Shown one piece after another: positions 45,879 to 56,287 of a stretch of 64,000 nucleotides of DNA. A model generated the notes under the pieces. It was not told the DNA's origin and made no database searches. It saw nothing but the letters and a program-made list of their open reading frames with translations. The DNA is taken from positions 62,001 to 126,000 of the forward strand of contig CAYPBK010000003.1 in assembly GCA_964408955.1 (NCBI GenBank). The letters are read 5' to 3'. The translations under genes were made by a program, and so were the position numbers. Position 1 is the first letter of the stretch; every line of letters begins with the position of its first letter. This stretch comes from JAAYKT01 sp964408955. GTDB lineage: Bacteria > Bacillota > Clostridia > Lutisporales > Lutisporaceae.

Positions 45879-48800
45879 ATGACAGATATATTTAAAAATA
45901 AAGAAATGATTCTTAAAGAAAATATTGAAGATATAAAAGATGTATTGTTGAAAAAAGAAGAACTGCTGAACCACGCATCTTTGCTGGCACAAAACCACAG
46001 GCTGGAAAGAAAACTTGGATCAACAAAAATATTGGGAAAAAGGCTGGAAAGAAACTATAAAGGCATCTTTAGCATATATAAGGAGCTTAATAATGTAGCG
46101 AATACTGGGGGAGACTTATCGCCGGCTTCTGAATGGTTATTGGATAATTTTTATAAAATAGAGGAACAAGTGAAGGATGTAAAACAAAACTTGGAAGCCG
46201 ATAGATTTGTCAGACTTCCGACTTTAGCCGGGAGTCATTTAAAAGGGTATCCAAGGGCATATGCAATTGCTCTGGAATTGGTTTCCCATTCTGATGGGAG
46301 GGTGGATGAAGAAACTCTTATAGGATTTACCAAAGTGTATCAAAGCGCACAAATAATGACTATAGGAGAGATTTGGTCCTTATCACTTATGCTGAGAATT
46401 GCTTTAATAGAAAATATAAGAATAATAAGTGGAATGATTTATAACACGCAGATACAATGGGCAATGGCAGAAAAAGCATTATTGTTGGATGAAGAAGCAC
46501 TATTTAAAGAAATAGATGGCAGCCTGAATAAAGGGCTTGAATTATCATATATAGAACATATGCTTGCTAAAATACGGAGAGAAGGGTTGGATCTTAATGA
46601 TGTACAGTATTATATTGACTTAAAACTGGAAGAATACAATACTACAATAAACGATATAATCAAGAACGAACATAAAAATCACGCAATTAGAAGGATATCC
46701 ATAGGAAATTCAATAACAAGCCTCCATGGGATTTCCACCTTAAACTGGAATGACATTTTCGAGTCCATAAGTGTTGTGGAAAAAAAATTAAAAAATGATC
46801 CATCCGCAGTTTATGCAAAAATGGATTTTGAGTCTAGGGATTATTATAGAAAAGTTATAGAAAGAATATCAAAACAATGGAAGATTACAGAAATAAAAAT
46901 TGCGAACCAAGCTATCAGTTTAGCTAATGAGGCGGCAAAGGATGAAAAACCTGAAAAAGAAAAACATGTAGGTTATTATCTTATTGACAAAGGTCGGGGA
47001 CGTTTATTTAAAAGTTTAAAAATTGGCAAGGATTATTTTAAACTAGAATCAATATCGTTATATGCTTTGTCTATATTAATTATATCAATTCTTGTAACTT
47101 TTTTATCCTTTAATGTAATATATAATGGTTCTTACATATCGCTATTATTAATTTTGCCATTTATATTTATTTCTTCTTCAGAGGTAGCTGTTACTACAAC
47201 AAACTATTTATTTATGAAATCCTACCCGCCTACTTTTTTGCCTAGGTTAGAGTACATTGACGAAATTCCAAAGGAAGCCGCAACTATGGTAATAATTCCA
47301 TCTCTTCTGATAAATAAAAAGGATGCTGAAGAACTAGTGAAGAAAATGGAAGTTTATTATCTGGCTAATAAAGATAATAATTTATATTTTTCCATAGTAG
47401 GGGACTTTGTGGATGCAGAGAAAAAGGTTTTAGATGATGATAATGAGATATTAGAAACTGGAATTGAAGAAGTAAAAAAACTAAATGACAAATACGCTAA
47501 GGAAAAAGAAAGGTTTTTTTATTTTCACAGAAGAAGGATTTTCAATGAAAGCCAAAAAAGATGGATGGGATGGGAAAGAAAAAGAGGCGCTATCATTGAA
47601 CTAAATAACTTCTTAAAAGGTGATAATGACACTTTCCAAGTAAAGCCGGAGGCAAAAAGTTTGGAGGGTTTGCGTTATATTATTACAATTGATGCTGATA
47701 CGAATCTTAAGATGAATAGTGCAAAAAAATTGATTGGAATTATTCAACACCCTTTAAATAAAGCAGTTTATGATAATAACAGCAGATTGATTGTAGAAGG
47801 CTATGGGATAATTCAACCAAGAATAGGTCTGAATATTGAAGATACAAGTAAAACAGTTTTCACAAAAATTTATACGCACTGCAAGGGCATTGACCCATAT
47901 ACCACAGCGGTGTCTGATGTTTATCAAGATGCATTTGGTGAAGGAATATTTACCGGTAAAGGTATATATGATTTAAAATATTTTAATAATGTTATGGAGA
48001 ATAAAATTCAAGAAAATACTATTTTAAGCCATGATCTTCTGGAAGGAAGTCTGATGAAAACCGGTCTTGCTTCTGATGTTGAGTTAATTGATGGTTACCC
48101 TGCAAAATACAAATCTTATACGATGAGGTTACACCGCTGGACAAGAGGCGATTGGCAATTAATAAAATGGTTGTTCAATAAAAAATTGTTATCTCCTTTA
48201 TCAAGATGGAAAATTGCGGATAACCTTAGAAGAAGTCTTGTAGCTCCTTCACTTTTTTTAATTATTCTATTAGGAGCTGTCATTTATAAAATCAATTTCC
48301 TGGCTATTGCAGGATTTTCAGCATTAATACTTTTTTATCCAAGTTTATTAAACATTATAGATACGTTGTTTTCGGGGAAAAAATATTTTATAGAAGCTTT
48401 TGTTTTATTAAGAAAAGGAATACATCGAATGTTGTTCCAATTTACCTTTTTGCCTTATAACGCATATCTTATGATGGATGCGGTAGTAAGGACCCTTTTC
48501 AGAGTATTCATTTCAAAAAAAAATCTTCTGGAATGGGTTACCGCTGCTGAGGCAGAGAAAAAATTAAAGGATAAAAAGAAAGATTATTTTATTAAAATGA
48601 AAGCTTCTTTATTTTTAACCTCATTTTTAGCTGTTTTAATATTATTTGTAGATAGGAGGAACTTCCTTTATTACGTTCCTTTTGCTGTTTTATGGTTATT
48701 CGCACCATATATTGCTTATGAAATAAGTGTTGTAGATGAAAAAGAAAAATATAACTTTAATGATAATGAAAGCAAGGATTTAAAGCGAATTAGCAGGAAA

Positions 48801-51800
48801 ACCTGGGCTTACTTTGAAGATTTTATTAAGGAAGAATATAATTATTTGCCGCCGGATAATTTTCAGGAATATCCTTTTAAAGGTGTCGCAACAAGGACAT
48901 CCCCGACTAATATTGGTTTATATTTAGTATCAATACTTACAGCAAGAGATTTTGGATTTATAACGACATCTGAGCTGGTTGAAAAAGTATCTGACACATT
49001 AAACACAATTGAAAGGATGGAAACCTGGAAAGGTCATTTATTTAATTGGTATGATATTAAAACCTTAGAAGTATTAAGACCTTATTATGTGTCAACAGTA
49101 GACAGCGGTAACTTTGTAACATATTTGCTTTTATTAAGGCAAGGACTTAAAGAGTACTGCAATAAACCCATTATTGATATAAATATATTAACCGGCTTGA
49201 AAGATACACATGGAACGTATTGTTGTAATGATTATAATCTTGAAGAGATTACAGGGATGCTTGATAAATCCAAGCAACTAATATACTTAATGAATGCTAT
49301 AGATGATATTAAAAATGTAGCGTACAGTGATTTTGAAAATGAAAAAAAGACATTGCATTTATTTAATACAATTTATAGGGACTTTAATAAATTTTATCCC
49401 GGTGAAGAATCAATGGAAATAATTAAAGAATTATCATGGGATATAAATGATGAGTTACATTCCAATCCACAGTTAAGCACTTTAAATAACACTTATATAA
49501 AAATAAAAGAAGAAATAAAGCAGATGATTGAAACAGTCGGAGAAGATAGAAAATTGTCTTTAGCTAAAATAGATAAAGACATAACCGCTAAAATGGAAAA
49601 CGTAAAAGAGCTGATTAAAAGCATAGATGAGTTGGTAAAAATAATTGACATAATAATAGAAAACATGGAATTTAATCATCTTTACAGTAATAAAAGAAAT
49701 CTTTTTTCTATTGGTTATGATGTTGAAAAAGAGAGTATAACCAACTCTTATTATGATTTATTAGCATCCGAGGCTCGAACTGCAAGCTACTGGTCTATTA
49801 TTACCGGGCAAATACCATTGGAGCATTGGTATAAGCTTGGCAGATCATTAACAAAAACTAATGGTTCCAGAGCTTTAGTCTCTTGGACGGGTACCATGTT
49901 CGAGTACTTTATGCCAGCATTAATTTTAAAAAGCTATGATGGCACATTATTCAATGAAACCTATAGTGCGGTAATAGAGGCTCAAAAGAAATACGGCAGC
50001 AGATTAAATATACCTTGGGGAGTCTCTGAATCAGGTTTTTTTTCTTTTGATTTTAATTTAAATTACCAATACAAGGCATTTGGTATGCCTGATTTAGGAT
50101 TAAAAAGAGGGTTGATCGAAGATGTTGTTATATCACCCTATTCAACTCTTTTAGCAATTAATGACTCACCGGAAAGCGCAATTCATAATTTAGAAAAATT
50201 AATTGGTATAGGTATGGAAGGAGAATACGGCTTCTATGAAGCTATTGATTTTACTTATAATAGATTAAGAAAAGATAAAGAATGGGAAATTGTAAAAAGC
50301 TTTATGGCTCATCATCTAGGTATGAGCATGCTTGCTTTGGGTAATTTTCTAAATGAAAGTGTTATGATAAACAGATTTCATGATAGCCCATTAATAAAAG
50401 CAGGAGAATTTATGCTACAGGAGAGGCTCCCTATGAAGTCGGTAATAACAAAGGAGTACAAAGAATGGTTGGAGGAAAAAGGTGATTATGCAAGGGAATA
50501 TATTGAGCCCGTGAGAGTATATGAAGAATCAGACTTTATACCTCCGCCATGTCATTTATTATCAAATGGGAATTATACAATATTAATCAACACCAGAGGC
50601 GGGGGGTTCAGTAAATATAATGAAACCTTTATTAATAGATGGAGGAATGAATATATTGATGAGATTTACGGAAATTTTATATTCATTAAAAATACAGTCT
50701 CAGGTAAGATATGGTCTGCGTATAAAGCTTTAGATGAAGAGCCAGATGGGTATAAAGTAGTTTTTTTACCGTCCCGGGTAGAATTCATTAGAAAAGACGA
50801 AGATATACATAGTATAACGGAGGTATTTGTATCACCTGAGGATAATGTAGAAATAAGAAGACTAAAAATAGAAAATCATAGCCAGGAGAGTATTACATTC
50901 GAGATAACAAGTTTTTCAGAATTGACTTTGGCTCCATTGGCGGACGACATAGCCCATAAAGCTTTTAGCAATTTGTTCATCAGAACAGAATTTGTTGAAG
51001 AATTTGATAGCATCATCGGTGTTAGAAAACACAGAGACAGCCGTATCAGTGATATCTATGCATTCCATTTGGCATTTTGTGACGGTGATTTAGTCGGTCC
51101 TGTGCAGTATGAAACCAGCAGGGAAAATTTTATAGGCAGAGAAAGAAGCGTAGGAAATTCTATATCAATGAACCAACCTTTATCTAATACAATAGGAACT
51201 GTTTTGGATCCATGTATGAGCATTAGAAAAAGAATCAGAATAAAACCAGGTCAAATGACGGCAATATCTTTTATAACTGGTTATGGTAACAGCAAGCCGG
51301 AGGTTTTGGATTTGTCCGCAAAATATTTTGATTCTTCAGCTATTCAAAGGGCATATGATTTGGCAATTACACGGAGCCAGGTTGAGGCCGCTTATTTATC
51401 TTTAACTTCTAAAGAAATATTATCCTATGATAACATGATAGCGCATCTTATATATAGAAGTCCTTTAAAAAGGCTATTCAAAAAGCAAATCAGAGAAAAT
51501 AACAAAGGCCAGTCTTCGCTTTGGACTTATGGAATCTCTGGAGACTCACCGATAATACTTGTTTTGATTCGCCATGAGCAGGATATACCTATGCTTAAGC
51601 AAAGCTTAAAAGCACATGAATATTTAAGCGTAAAAGGGTTACAGCTTGATTTGTTGATACTAAATGAAGACGAGTCAAACTATTTACAGCCATTAAGAGG
51701 AATGATTAATGATATTGTTGAAAAAAGCAGCAGAAGAAATTTATTTGGTAAAGAATCAAAAATTTTCGTCAAAAACCTATCCAGTGTTCCTAAGGAAGAT

Positions 51801-54359
51801 GTTTCATTATTATATGCTTCGGCAAGAGTTGTTTTGAGGGGAAATGCAGGACCGATTGAAAAGCAAGTTAAATATATAAAACAATGTCATTGTAAGATAA
51901 AAGAAAAACTAGAAAATAGAATTGACGAAACGAGGCTTAGTGAAGAGGAATTATTGTATTTCAATGGGTATGGAGGTTTCAATGCTCACGGTAATGAGTA
52001 TATTATAAGGCTTTTGACCGGTTCTAATTTACCCGCGCCATGGATTAATGTAATAAGTAATAAGGATTTTGGTTTTACAATTTCCGAAAACGGCTCAGGT
52101 TATGTATGGAGTGAAAATAGCAGGGAAAACAAATTAACTCCATGGAACAATGATCCTGTTTCCGATGAAATAAATGAAATTGTATATATGAAGGATAGAA
52201 AGACAAGAGATGTATGGAGCATAACAAAAAAACCTATTAAAGGGAGAAATGAATGTAAAGTAACGCATGGCTGGGGATATACGATTTTTCATAGAAGCTG
52301 TTTTGATATTGAGCAAGAAATGACAGTATTTGTCCCTATGGAAGATAGTATTAAGGTTACATTAATAAAACTAAAAAATAAAAGCAAAGAAAAAAGGGAG
52401 ATATCGATTACGTATTATATTGAACCTGTATTAGGTGTGCATGAGCATTTTAACAGACATCATATTTATACTGAAATGGACAATAATGAAATATTGCTAT
52501 TAAAAAATAATTTTAATAATGATTTCCAAAATAGAATTGCATTTATGTTCTCGTCTGATAAGATTCAATCTTATACCGGTGACAAGTGTACTTTTATGGG
52601 GCTAGGGGGAGACAAAAAGCAGCCCTCTTCTTTAGATAAAGATAATTTGGAATGTATCGTTGGCATTTATAATGAACCATGTGGCGCAATACAAATGTAC
52701 GTAGATTTAGAACCAGATGAAGAAAAGGAAATTGCCTTGTATTTTGGGCAAGTTTTAAATCAGGAAATACTAAAAGATTATTCAGTCAGGTATTATAGAT
52801 TAAAATACGCAAAAACGCAATTAGCCAAGGTTATTAAATTTTGGACTGATACAACAAGTGTTATAAAAGTAAAAACTCCAGATAATACAATGGATTTAAT
52901 GCTTAACGGCTGGTTAATATATCAAACTATTGGATGTAGACTGTGGGCTAGATCAGCGCTATATCAGTCTGGTGGCGCTTTCGGTTTTAGGGATCAATTA
53001 CAGGATACTGCGAACATGTCGTTAATTACACCGGATTTATTAAGAAAGCAAATATTACTTCATGCAGAGCACCAATTTATAGAAGGAGACGTTTTGCATT
53101 GGTGGCACCCTATGGAGCATAGTAAAGGTGTAAGAACAAAATTTTCAGACGATTTGCTATGGTTGCCTTATTCAGTTATTAGATATATAGAAACCACAGG
53201 AGATCATACTATACTAGAAGAAAAGGCAACATTTTTGGAGCATCAGATTTTGAACGAGGAAGAAGATGAAAGATATGTGATTCCATGCATATCTTCACAT
53301 AAGGAAACAGTATATGAACACTGCAATAGAGCAATAGAAAAAAGTTTAAAAACCGGAGAAAATGGATTGCCTTTAATGGGCTCAGGTGACTGGAATGATG
53401 GTATGAATAATATAGGGAACAAAGGAAAAGGTGAAAGTGTTTGGCTTGCTTTCTTTTTATACTCAATACTTATAGAATATATAGGCTTATGCCATTTTAT
53501 GAAAGAGGAAAATAGAGCCGAGAGATACAAGGATTTTGCTATAAATCTCAAAGCTTCTATTGAAAAAAACGGTTGGGATGGGAATTGGTACAAAAGAGCG
53601 TATTTTGATGATGGAACGCCTCTAGGTTCTGTAGAAAACAGTGAGTGCACCATAGATTCAATCGTGCAAAGCTGGTCAGTTTTATCCAAAGCCGCAGATA
53701 AGGAAAGATGCGAGGTAGCAATGGAATCCTTAAAAAGATATTTGATAAAAGAGGATGAAGGAATGATATTGCTTTTTACACCTCCTTTTGAGAAAAGTGA
53801 AAAAAACCCCGGCTACATTAAATCCTATGTCCCCGGTGTAAGAGAAAACGGAGGTCAATACACTCATGCTGCTTCATGGGTAATATGTGCTTTTGCATCT
53901 TTGGGGAAAGGGAATTTAGCATTGAATCTTTATAATATGCTTAATCCGATTAACCATACGAAAACAGTAAAGGAATGCAGTATTTATAAAACTGAGCCCT
54001 ATGTTATGGCTGCAGATGTATATTCAGTAAATCCTCATGTGGGGCGAGGTGGTTGGTCTTGGTACACCGGCGCTGCGGGGTGGTTTTATAGGGCGGGGAT
54101 AGAACATATATTGGGTTTCAAGAAAATCCATGATAGATTATATATTGAACCTTGCATACCTGAGCATTGGGAAGGCTTTGAAATAGTCTATAGATATGTG
54201 GAAACAAAATACTATATTAAAGTTACTAATCCAGAAAAAGTTAGTACGGGCATAAAATACATACAAGTGGACGGTGTCAAGCATTTGGGAAATAATATTC
54301 TATTAGTAGATGATGAGAAGGAGCATGAAATAATAATAATAATGGGTAATAAAAGATAA
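45879..54359 (+). CDS. Cyclic beta-1,2-glucan synthase-like multidomain enzyme
   Basis: The 2826-residue protein has the NdvB/ChvB/CGS order. Residues 1-390 are helical; membrane helices lie near 390-435. A GT84-type glycosyltransferase follows, with IDADTN near 601 and HRWTRGDWQLIKW near 756, then more membrane helices (about 785-960). A glycoamylase-like (GH189-type cyclising) domain lies near 1290-1500, with GTMFEYFMPALI and WGVSESGFFSF, whose glutamates are candidate catalytic residues. Two GH94-type regions follow: the phosphorylase-like C terminus has GGAFGFRDQLQDTANM near 2365 and GSGDWNDGMNNIG near 2503. It should make and cyclise beta-1,2-glucan at the membrane, with the GH94 part controlling chain length. 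CGS homologues occur in some Clostridia and Thermoanaerobacter. The start ATG has GAGG 14 bases upstream, rather far. Confidence 0.92.
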   Translation: MTDIFKNKEMILKENIEDIKDVLLKKEELLNHASLLAQNHRLERKLGSTKILGKRLERNYKGIFSIYKELNNVANTGGDLSPASEWLLDNFYKIEEQVKDVKQNLEADRFVRLPTLAGSHLKGYPRAYAIALELVSHSDGRVDEETLIGFTKVYQSAQIMTIGEIWSLSLMLRIALIENIRIISGMIYNTQIQWAMAEKALLLDEEALFKEIDGSLNKGLELSYIEHMLAKIRREGLDLNDVQYYIDLKLEEYNTTINDIIKNEHKNHAIRRISIGNSITSLHGISTLNWNDIFESISVVEKKLKNDPSAVYAKMDFESRDYYRKVIERISKQWKITEIKIANQAISLANEAAKDEKPEKEKHVGYYLIDKGRGRLFKSLKIGKDYFKLESISLYALSILIISILVTFLSFNVIYNGSYISLLLILPFIFISSSEVAVTTTNYLFMKSYPPTFLPRLEYIDEIPKEAATMVIIPSLLINKKDAEELVKKMEVYYLANKDNNLYFSIVGDFVDAEKKVLDDDNEILETGIEEVKKLNDKYAKEKERFFYFHRRRIFNESQKRWMGWERKRGAIIELNNFLKGDNDTFQVKPEAKSLEGLRYIITIDADTNLKMNSAKKLIGIIQHPLNKAVYDNNSRLIVEGYGIIQPRIGLNIEDTSKTVFTKIYTHCKGIDPYTTAVSDVYQDAFGEGIFTGKGIYDLKYFNNVMENKIQENTILSHDLLEGSLMKTGLASDVELIDGYPAKYKSYTMRLHRWTRGDWQLIKWLFNKKLLSPLSRWKIADNLRRSLVAPSLFLIILLGAVIYKINFLAIAGFSALILFYPSLLNIIDTLFSGKKYFIEAFVLLRKGIHRMLFQFTFLPYNAYLMMDAVVRTLFRVFISKKNLLEWVTAAEAEKKLKDKKKDYFIKMKASLFLTSFLAVLILFVDRRNFLYYVPFAVLWLFAPYIAYEISVVDEKEKYNFNDNESKDLKRISRKTWAYFEDFIKEEYNYLPPDNFQEYPFKGVATRTSPTNIGLYLVSILTARDFGFITTSELVEKVSDTLNTIERMETWKGHLFNWYDIKTLEVLRPYYVSTVDSGNFVTYLLLLRQGLKEYCNKPIIDINILTGLKDTHGTYCCNDYNLEEITGMLDKSKQLIYLMNAIDDIKNVAYSDFENEKKTLHLFNTIYRDFNKFYPGEESMEIIKELSWDINDELHSNPQLSTLNNTYIKIKEEIKQMIETVGEDRKLSLAKIDKDITAKMENVKELIKSIDELVKIIDIIIENMEFNHLYSNKRNLFSIGYDVEKESITNSYYDLLASEARTASYWSIITGQIPLEHWYKLGRSLTKTNGSRALVSWTGTMFEYFMPALILKSYDGTLFNETYSAVIEAQKKYGSRLNIPWGVSESGFFSFDFNLNYQYKAFGMPDLGLKRGLIEDVVISPYSTLLAINDSPESAIHNLEKLIGIGMEGEYGFYEAIDFTYNRLRKDKEWEIVKSFMAHHLGMSMLALGNFLNESVMINRFHDSPLIKAGEFMLQERLPMKSVITKEYKEWLEEKGDYAREYIEPVRVYEESDFIPPPCHLLSNGNYTILINTRGGGFSKYNETFINRWRNEYIDEIYGNFIFIKNTVSGKIWSAYKALDEEPDGYKVVFLPSRVEFIRKDEDIHSITEVFVSPEDNVEIRRLKIENHSQESITFEITSFSELTLAPLADDIAHKAFSNLFIRTEFVEEFDSIIGVRKHRDSRISDIYAFHLAFCDGDLVGPVQYETSRENFIGRERSVGNSISMNQPLSNTIGTVLDPCMSIRKRIRIKPGQMTAISFITGYGNSKPEVLDLSAKYFDSSAIQRAYDLAITRSQVEAAYLSLTSKEILSYDNMIAHLIYRSPLKRLFKKQIRENNKGQSSLWTYGISGDSPIILVLIRHEQDIPMLKQSLKAHEYLSVKGLQLDLLILNEDESNYLQPLRGMINDIVEKSSRRNLFGKESKIFVKNLSSVPKEDVSLLYASARVVLRGNAGPIEKQVKYIKQCHCKIKEKLENRIDETRLSEEELLYFNGYGGFNAHGNEYIIRLLTGSNLPAPWINVISNKDFGFTISENGSGYVWSENSRENKLTPWNNDPVSDEINEIVYMKDRKTRDVWSITKKPIKGRNECKVTHGWGYTIFHRSCFDIEQEMTVFVPMEDSIKVTLIKLKNKSKEKREISITYYIEPVLGVHEHFNRHHIYTEMDNNEILLLKNNFNNDFQNRIAFMFSSDKIQSYTGDKCTFMGLGGDKKQPSSLDKDNLECIVGIYNEPCGAIQMYVDLEPDEEKEIALYFGQVLNQEILKDYSVRYYRLKYAKTQLAKVIKFWTDTTSVIKVKTPDNTMDLMLNGWLIYQTIGCRLWARSALYQSGGAFGFRDQLQDTANMSLITPDLLRKQILLHAEHQFIEGDVLHWWHPMEHSKGVRTKFSDDLLWLPYSVIRYIETTGDHTILEEKATFLEHQILNEEEDERYVIPCISSHKETVYEHCNRAIEKSLKTGENGLPLMGSGDWNDGMNNIGNKGKGESVWLAFFLYSILIEYIGLCHFMKEENRAERYKDFAINLKASIEKNGWDGNWYKRAYFDDGTPLGSVENSECTIDSIVQSWSVLSKAADKERCEVAMESLKRYLIKEDEGMILLFTPPFEKSEKNPGYIKSYVPGVRENGGQYTHAASWVICAFASLGKGNLALNLYNMLNPINHTKTVKECSIYKTEPYVMAADVYSVNPHVGRGGWSWYTGAAGWFYRAGIEHILGFKKIHDRLYIEPCIPEHWEGFEIVYRYVETKYYIKVTNPEKVSTGIKYIQVDGVKHLGNNILLVDDEKEHEIIIIMGNKR

Positions 54360-54462
54360 AAGAAATATCAGGTATAAGACATTGTATTATTAAGTCAAAT
54401 AGCGTAGAATAATAAGAAATTATGTAATATATTGCAGAAATATAGATGAGAGTGACTGTATA

Positions 54463-54930
54463 ATGGGATATAGTATTATTGATATATTAAGCAAACTAAT
54501 TCATGTAAAAGAAAATGTAATAAAAGAATATGATAAAATTGCACTTTCGAAAGAAGCAAACCTATCAATAAAAACAATTGCACTTGTTTTGACCAAAGAA
54601 GAGAAAAGACATGTGGAAGGTTTAAATTCGCTTGCTATTAAACTTAAAGATAAAGAACTGGATGTAATTGAATTTGATATTTATGATAAAATATCGAACC
54701 TTCTGACCCAATTTCAAAATACTCTTATATTACCCAAAATAAATAATTCAAAATCATTTCTTCATTTTGCTTTGGAATATGAGTCAAGAAATTTAGCGCT
54801 GATGCTTGATATACAAGGACGTCTGGTGAAGAAAGAAAAGGACACAGAGAGACTTAGTTACAAAGTTTTAAATAAAATAATGGAAGATAGAAAAAGGTAT
54901 ATGGAGAGTCTAAAAAGATTTGCCATTTAA
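54463..54930 (+). CDS. Ferritin-like helical protein
   Basis: The 155-residue protein looks all-helical. An EExxHVEG-type motif (TKEEKRHVEGLNSLA, near residues 48-62) and a later EYESRNLAL (near 105-113) resemble the paired glutamate/histidine metal ligands of rubrerythrin-like and ferritin-like proteins. The fit is partial: no rubredoxin domain and no complete second ExxH. Possible roles are metal binding or oxidative-stress defence. A GAGAGTGA lies upstream of the start. It sits between the glucan synthase and a cysteine-motif gene. Confidence 0.6.
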   Translation: MGYSIIDILSKLIHVKENVIKEYDKIALSKEANLSIKTIALVLTKEEKRHVEGLNSLAIKLKDKELDVIEFDIYDKISNLLTQFQNTLILPKINNSKSFLHFALEYESRNLALMLDIQGRLVKKEKDTERLSYKVLNKIMEDRKRYMESLKRFAI

Positions 54931-55001
54931 TTAGTATTTTGTTAAACTATATATTGTTAAAGATATTCTTTTTAAGTCTAATAAATTTTAGGAGTTTTTT
55001 T

Positions 55002-55412
55002 ATGCTTAAGGATATAGTGATAAAATACTATAATGGCGATTATGACCTTAACTGCGCTGAAACAATGATATATGCGGCTAATGATGAATATCATCTATCT
55101 TTGGAAAAAAACGCACTTAAAACAATGGCAGCTTTTGGAGGCGGGATGGGAGTCGAAGAGGCATGTGGGGCTATGACAGGAAGCTTAGCTGTTTTAGGTA
55201 TTCTTTTTGTGGATGATAGAGCTCATGAAAGCAATAAAATAAAGGACCTATCTAAAGAGTTTATTGAAACATTTAAATCGAGGTTGAGCACAGAGAATTG
55301 CAAAATGCTTAAAGATAAATATAGAGATGAAAAGTACAAATGTAAGCATATAGTGGTAGTTGCAGCAGAAATACTTGATGAAATAATAGAAAGAGAAAGC
55401 TTCCGAGATTAA
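55002..55412 (+). CDS. C_GCAxxG_C_C family redox-type protein
   Basis: The 136-residue protein carries the cysteine pattern of the C_GCAxxG_C_C family: NCAE near residue 18, EACGAMTGSLAVLG near 52-65, NCKML near 105 and KCKH near 117. The family is widespread in anaerobes and thought to bind a metal or act in redox chemistry; the function is not established. The ATG at 55002 has AGGAG 8 bases upstream; the longer open frame back to 54939 has no ribosome site. A terminator overlaps its stop. Confidence 0.85.
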   Translation: MLKDIVIKYYNGDYDLNCAETMIYAANDEYHLSLEKNALKTMAAFGGGMGVEEACGAMTGSLAVLGILFVDDRAHESNKIKDLSKEFIETFKSRLSTENCKMLKDKYRDEKYKCKHIVVVAAEILDEIIERESFRD

Positions 55413-55427
55413 CCGGAAGTTTTTTTA
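55400..55427 (+). terminator. Terminator overlapping the stop of the cysteine-motif gene
   Basis: CTTCCG pairs with CGGAAG around an 8-base loop containing the TAA stop, followed by TTTTTTT. Confidence 0.85.
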
Positions 55428-55590
55428 TGATTGTTATTTTTATGGGTATGAATATACTAAGCTTTATTTGAAAGAAATTTCCTAAAGGAATGAAAGGGAT
55501 AATAGAATTTTTGTTAAAAACAGAAATAGCGAATATTTCTAATTTTTATTTCGTCTATAAAAAGTGGGGGTGATATGTATAGAAGTTCTT

Positions 55591-56265
55591 ATGAGTTTAA
55601 AAGATGTTAGAAAGGTCTATAGAGTTGGAAGTGAAAAGGTCGTAGCTCTGGATTCTATTAGCTTGGATATAGAAAAAGGAGAAATATGCTGTATATTAGG
55701 TACCTCCGGTTCCGGCAAATCAACTCTATTAAATATGATGGCGGGATTGGAAAAGCCAACTAAAGGTAGTATTAAAATTAAAGGCAAATCAATAGATAAG
55801 ATGAGTGAAAACGCTTTGGCTAGATTTCGAAGAAAAAACATCGGATTCGTATTTCAATCATATAATTTGATACCAACCCTTACAGCCTTGGAGAATGTAA
55901 GTCTGCCTTTGGTTTTTAGAGGAATGGATAGAAAGAAAAGAAATGAAAAAGCAAAAATGCTTTTGATGCAAGTGGGGTTGGACACACATATTAAACATAA
56001 ACCAAATCAAATGAGCGGTGGTCAGCAACAAAGGGTGGGGATAGCAAGAGCATTTATTGGGAATCCCAATATTGTATTTGCAGATGAATTGACAGGGAAT
56101 CTGGATTCAAAAACCTCATCAGATATAATGAGTCTAATAACAAAAATTACAAAAGAAAACAATCAGACTTTAGTTATAGTTACACACGATAGCAATATAG
56201 CAAAGCATGCCGATAGAATTGTTTATATTATGGACGGTAGCATTGAGAAAATAGAAAAAGCTTAA
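55591..56265 (+). CDS. ABC transporter ATP-binding protein (MacB/LolD type)
   Basis: The 224-residue ATPase has Walker A GTSGSGKST near residue 38, a Q-loop (GFVFQSYNLIPTLTALENV), the signature MSGGQQQRVGIARAF and Walker B IVFADELTGNLDS, with the downstream VTHDSN switch. It belongs to the LolD/MacB export subfamily that powers FtsX-like permeases, and such a permease is two genes downstream. The start is uncertain. The ATG at 55591 fits the usual N terminus, but the best ribosome site (GGGGGTGAT) is placed for an out-of-frame ATG at 55575; a GTG at 55564 or 55570 is the other option. Confidence 0.93.
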   Translation: MSLKDVRKVYRVGSEKVVALDSISLDIEKGEICCILGTSGSGKSTLLNMMAGLEKPTKGSIKIKGKSIDKMSENALARFRRKNIGFVFQSYNLIPTLTALENVSLPLVFRGMDRKKRNEKAKMLLMQVGLDTHIKHKPNQMSGGQQQRVGIARAFIGNPNIVFADELTGNLDSKTSSDIMSLITKITKENNQTLVIVTHDSNIAKHADRIVYIMDGSIEKIEKA

Positions 56266-56287
56266 AATATATAGGGGGTAAATATAG

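Noticed and set aside
45720..45998. 92-codon minus-strand frame before the glucan synthase
   Set aside because: It is AT-driven, Phe/Tyr/Ile-rich, has no ribosome site and overlaps two real genes.
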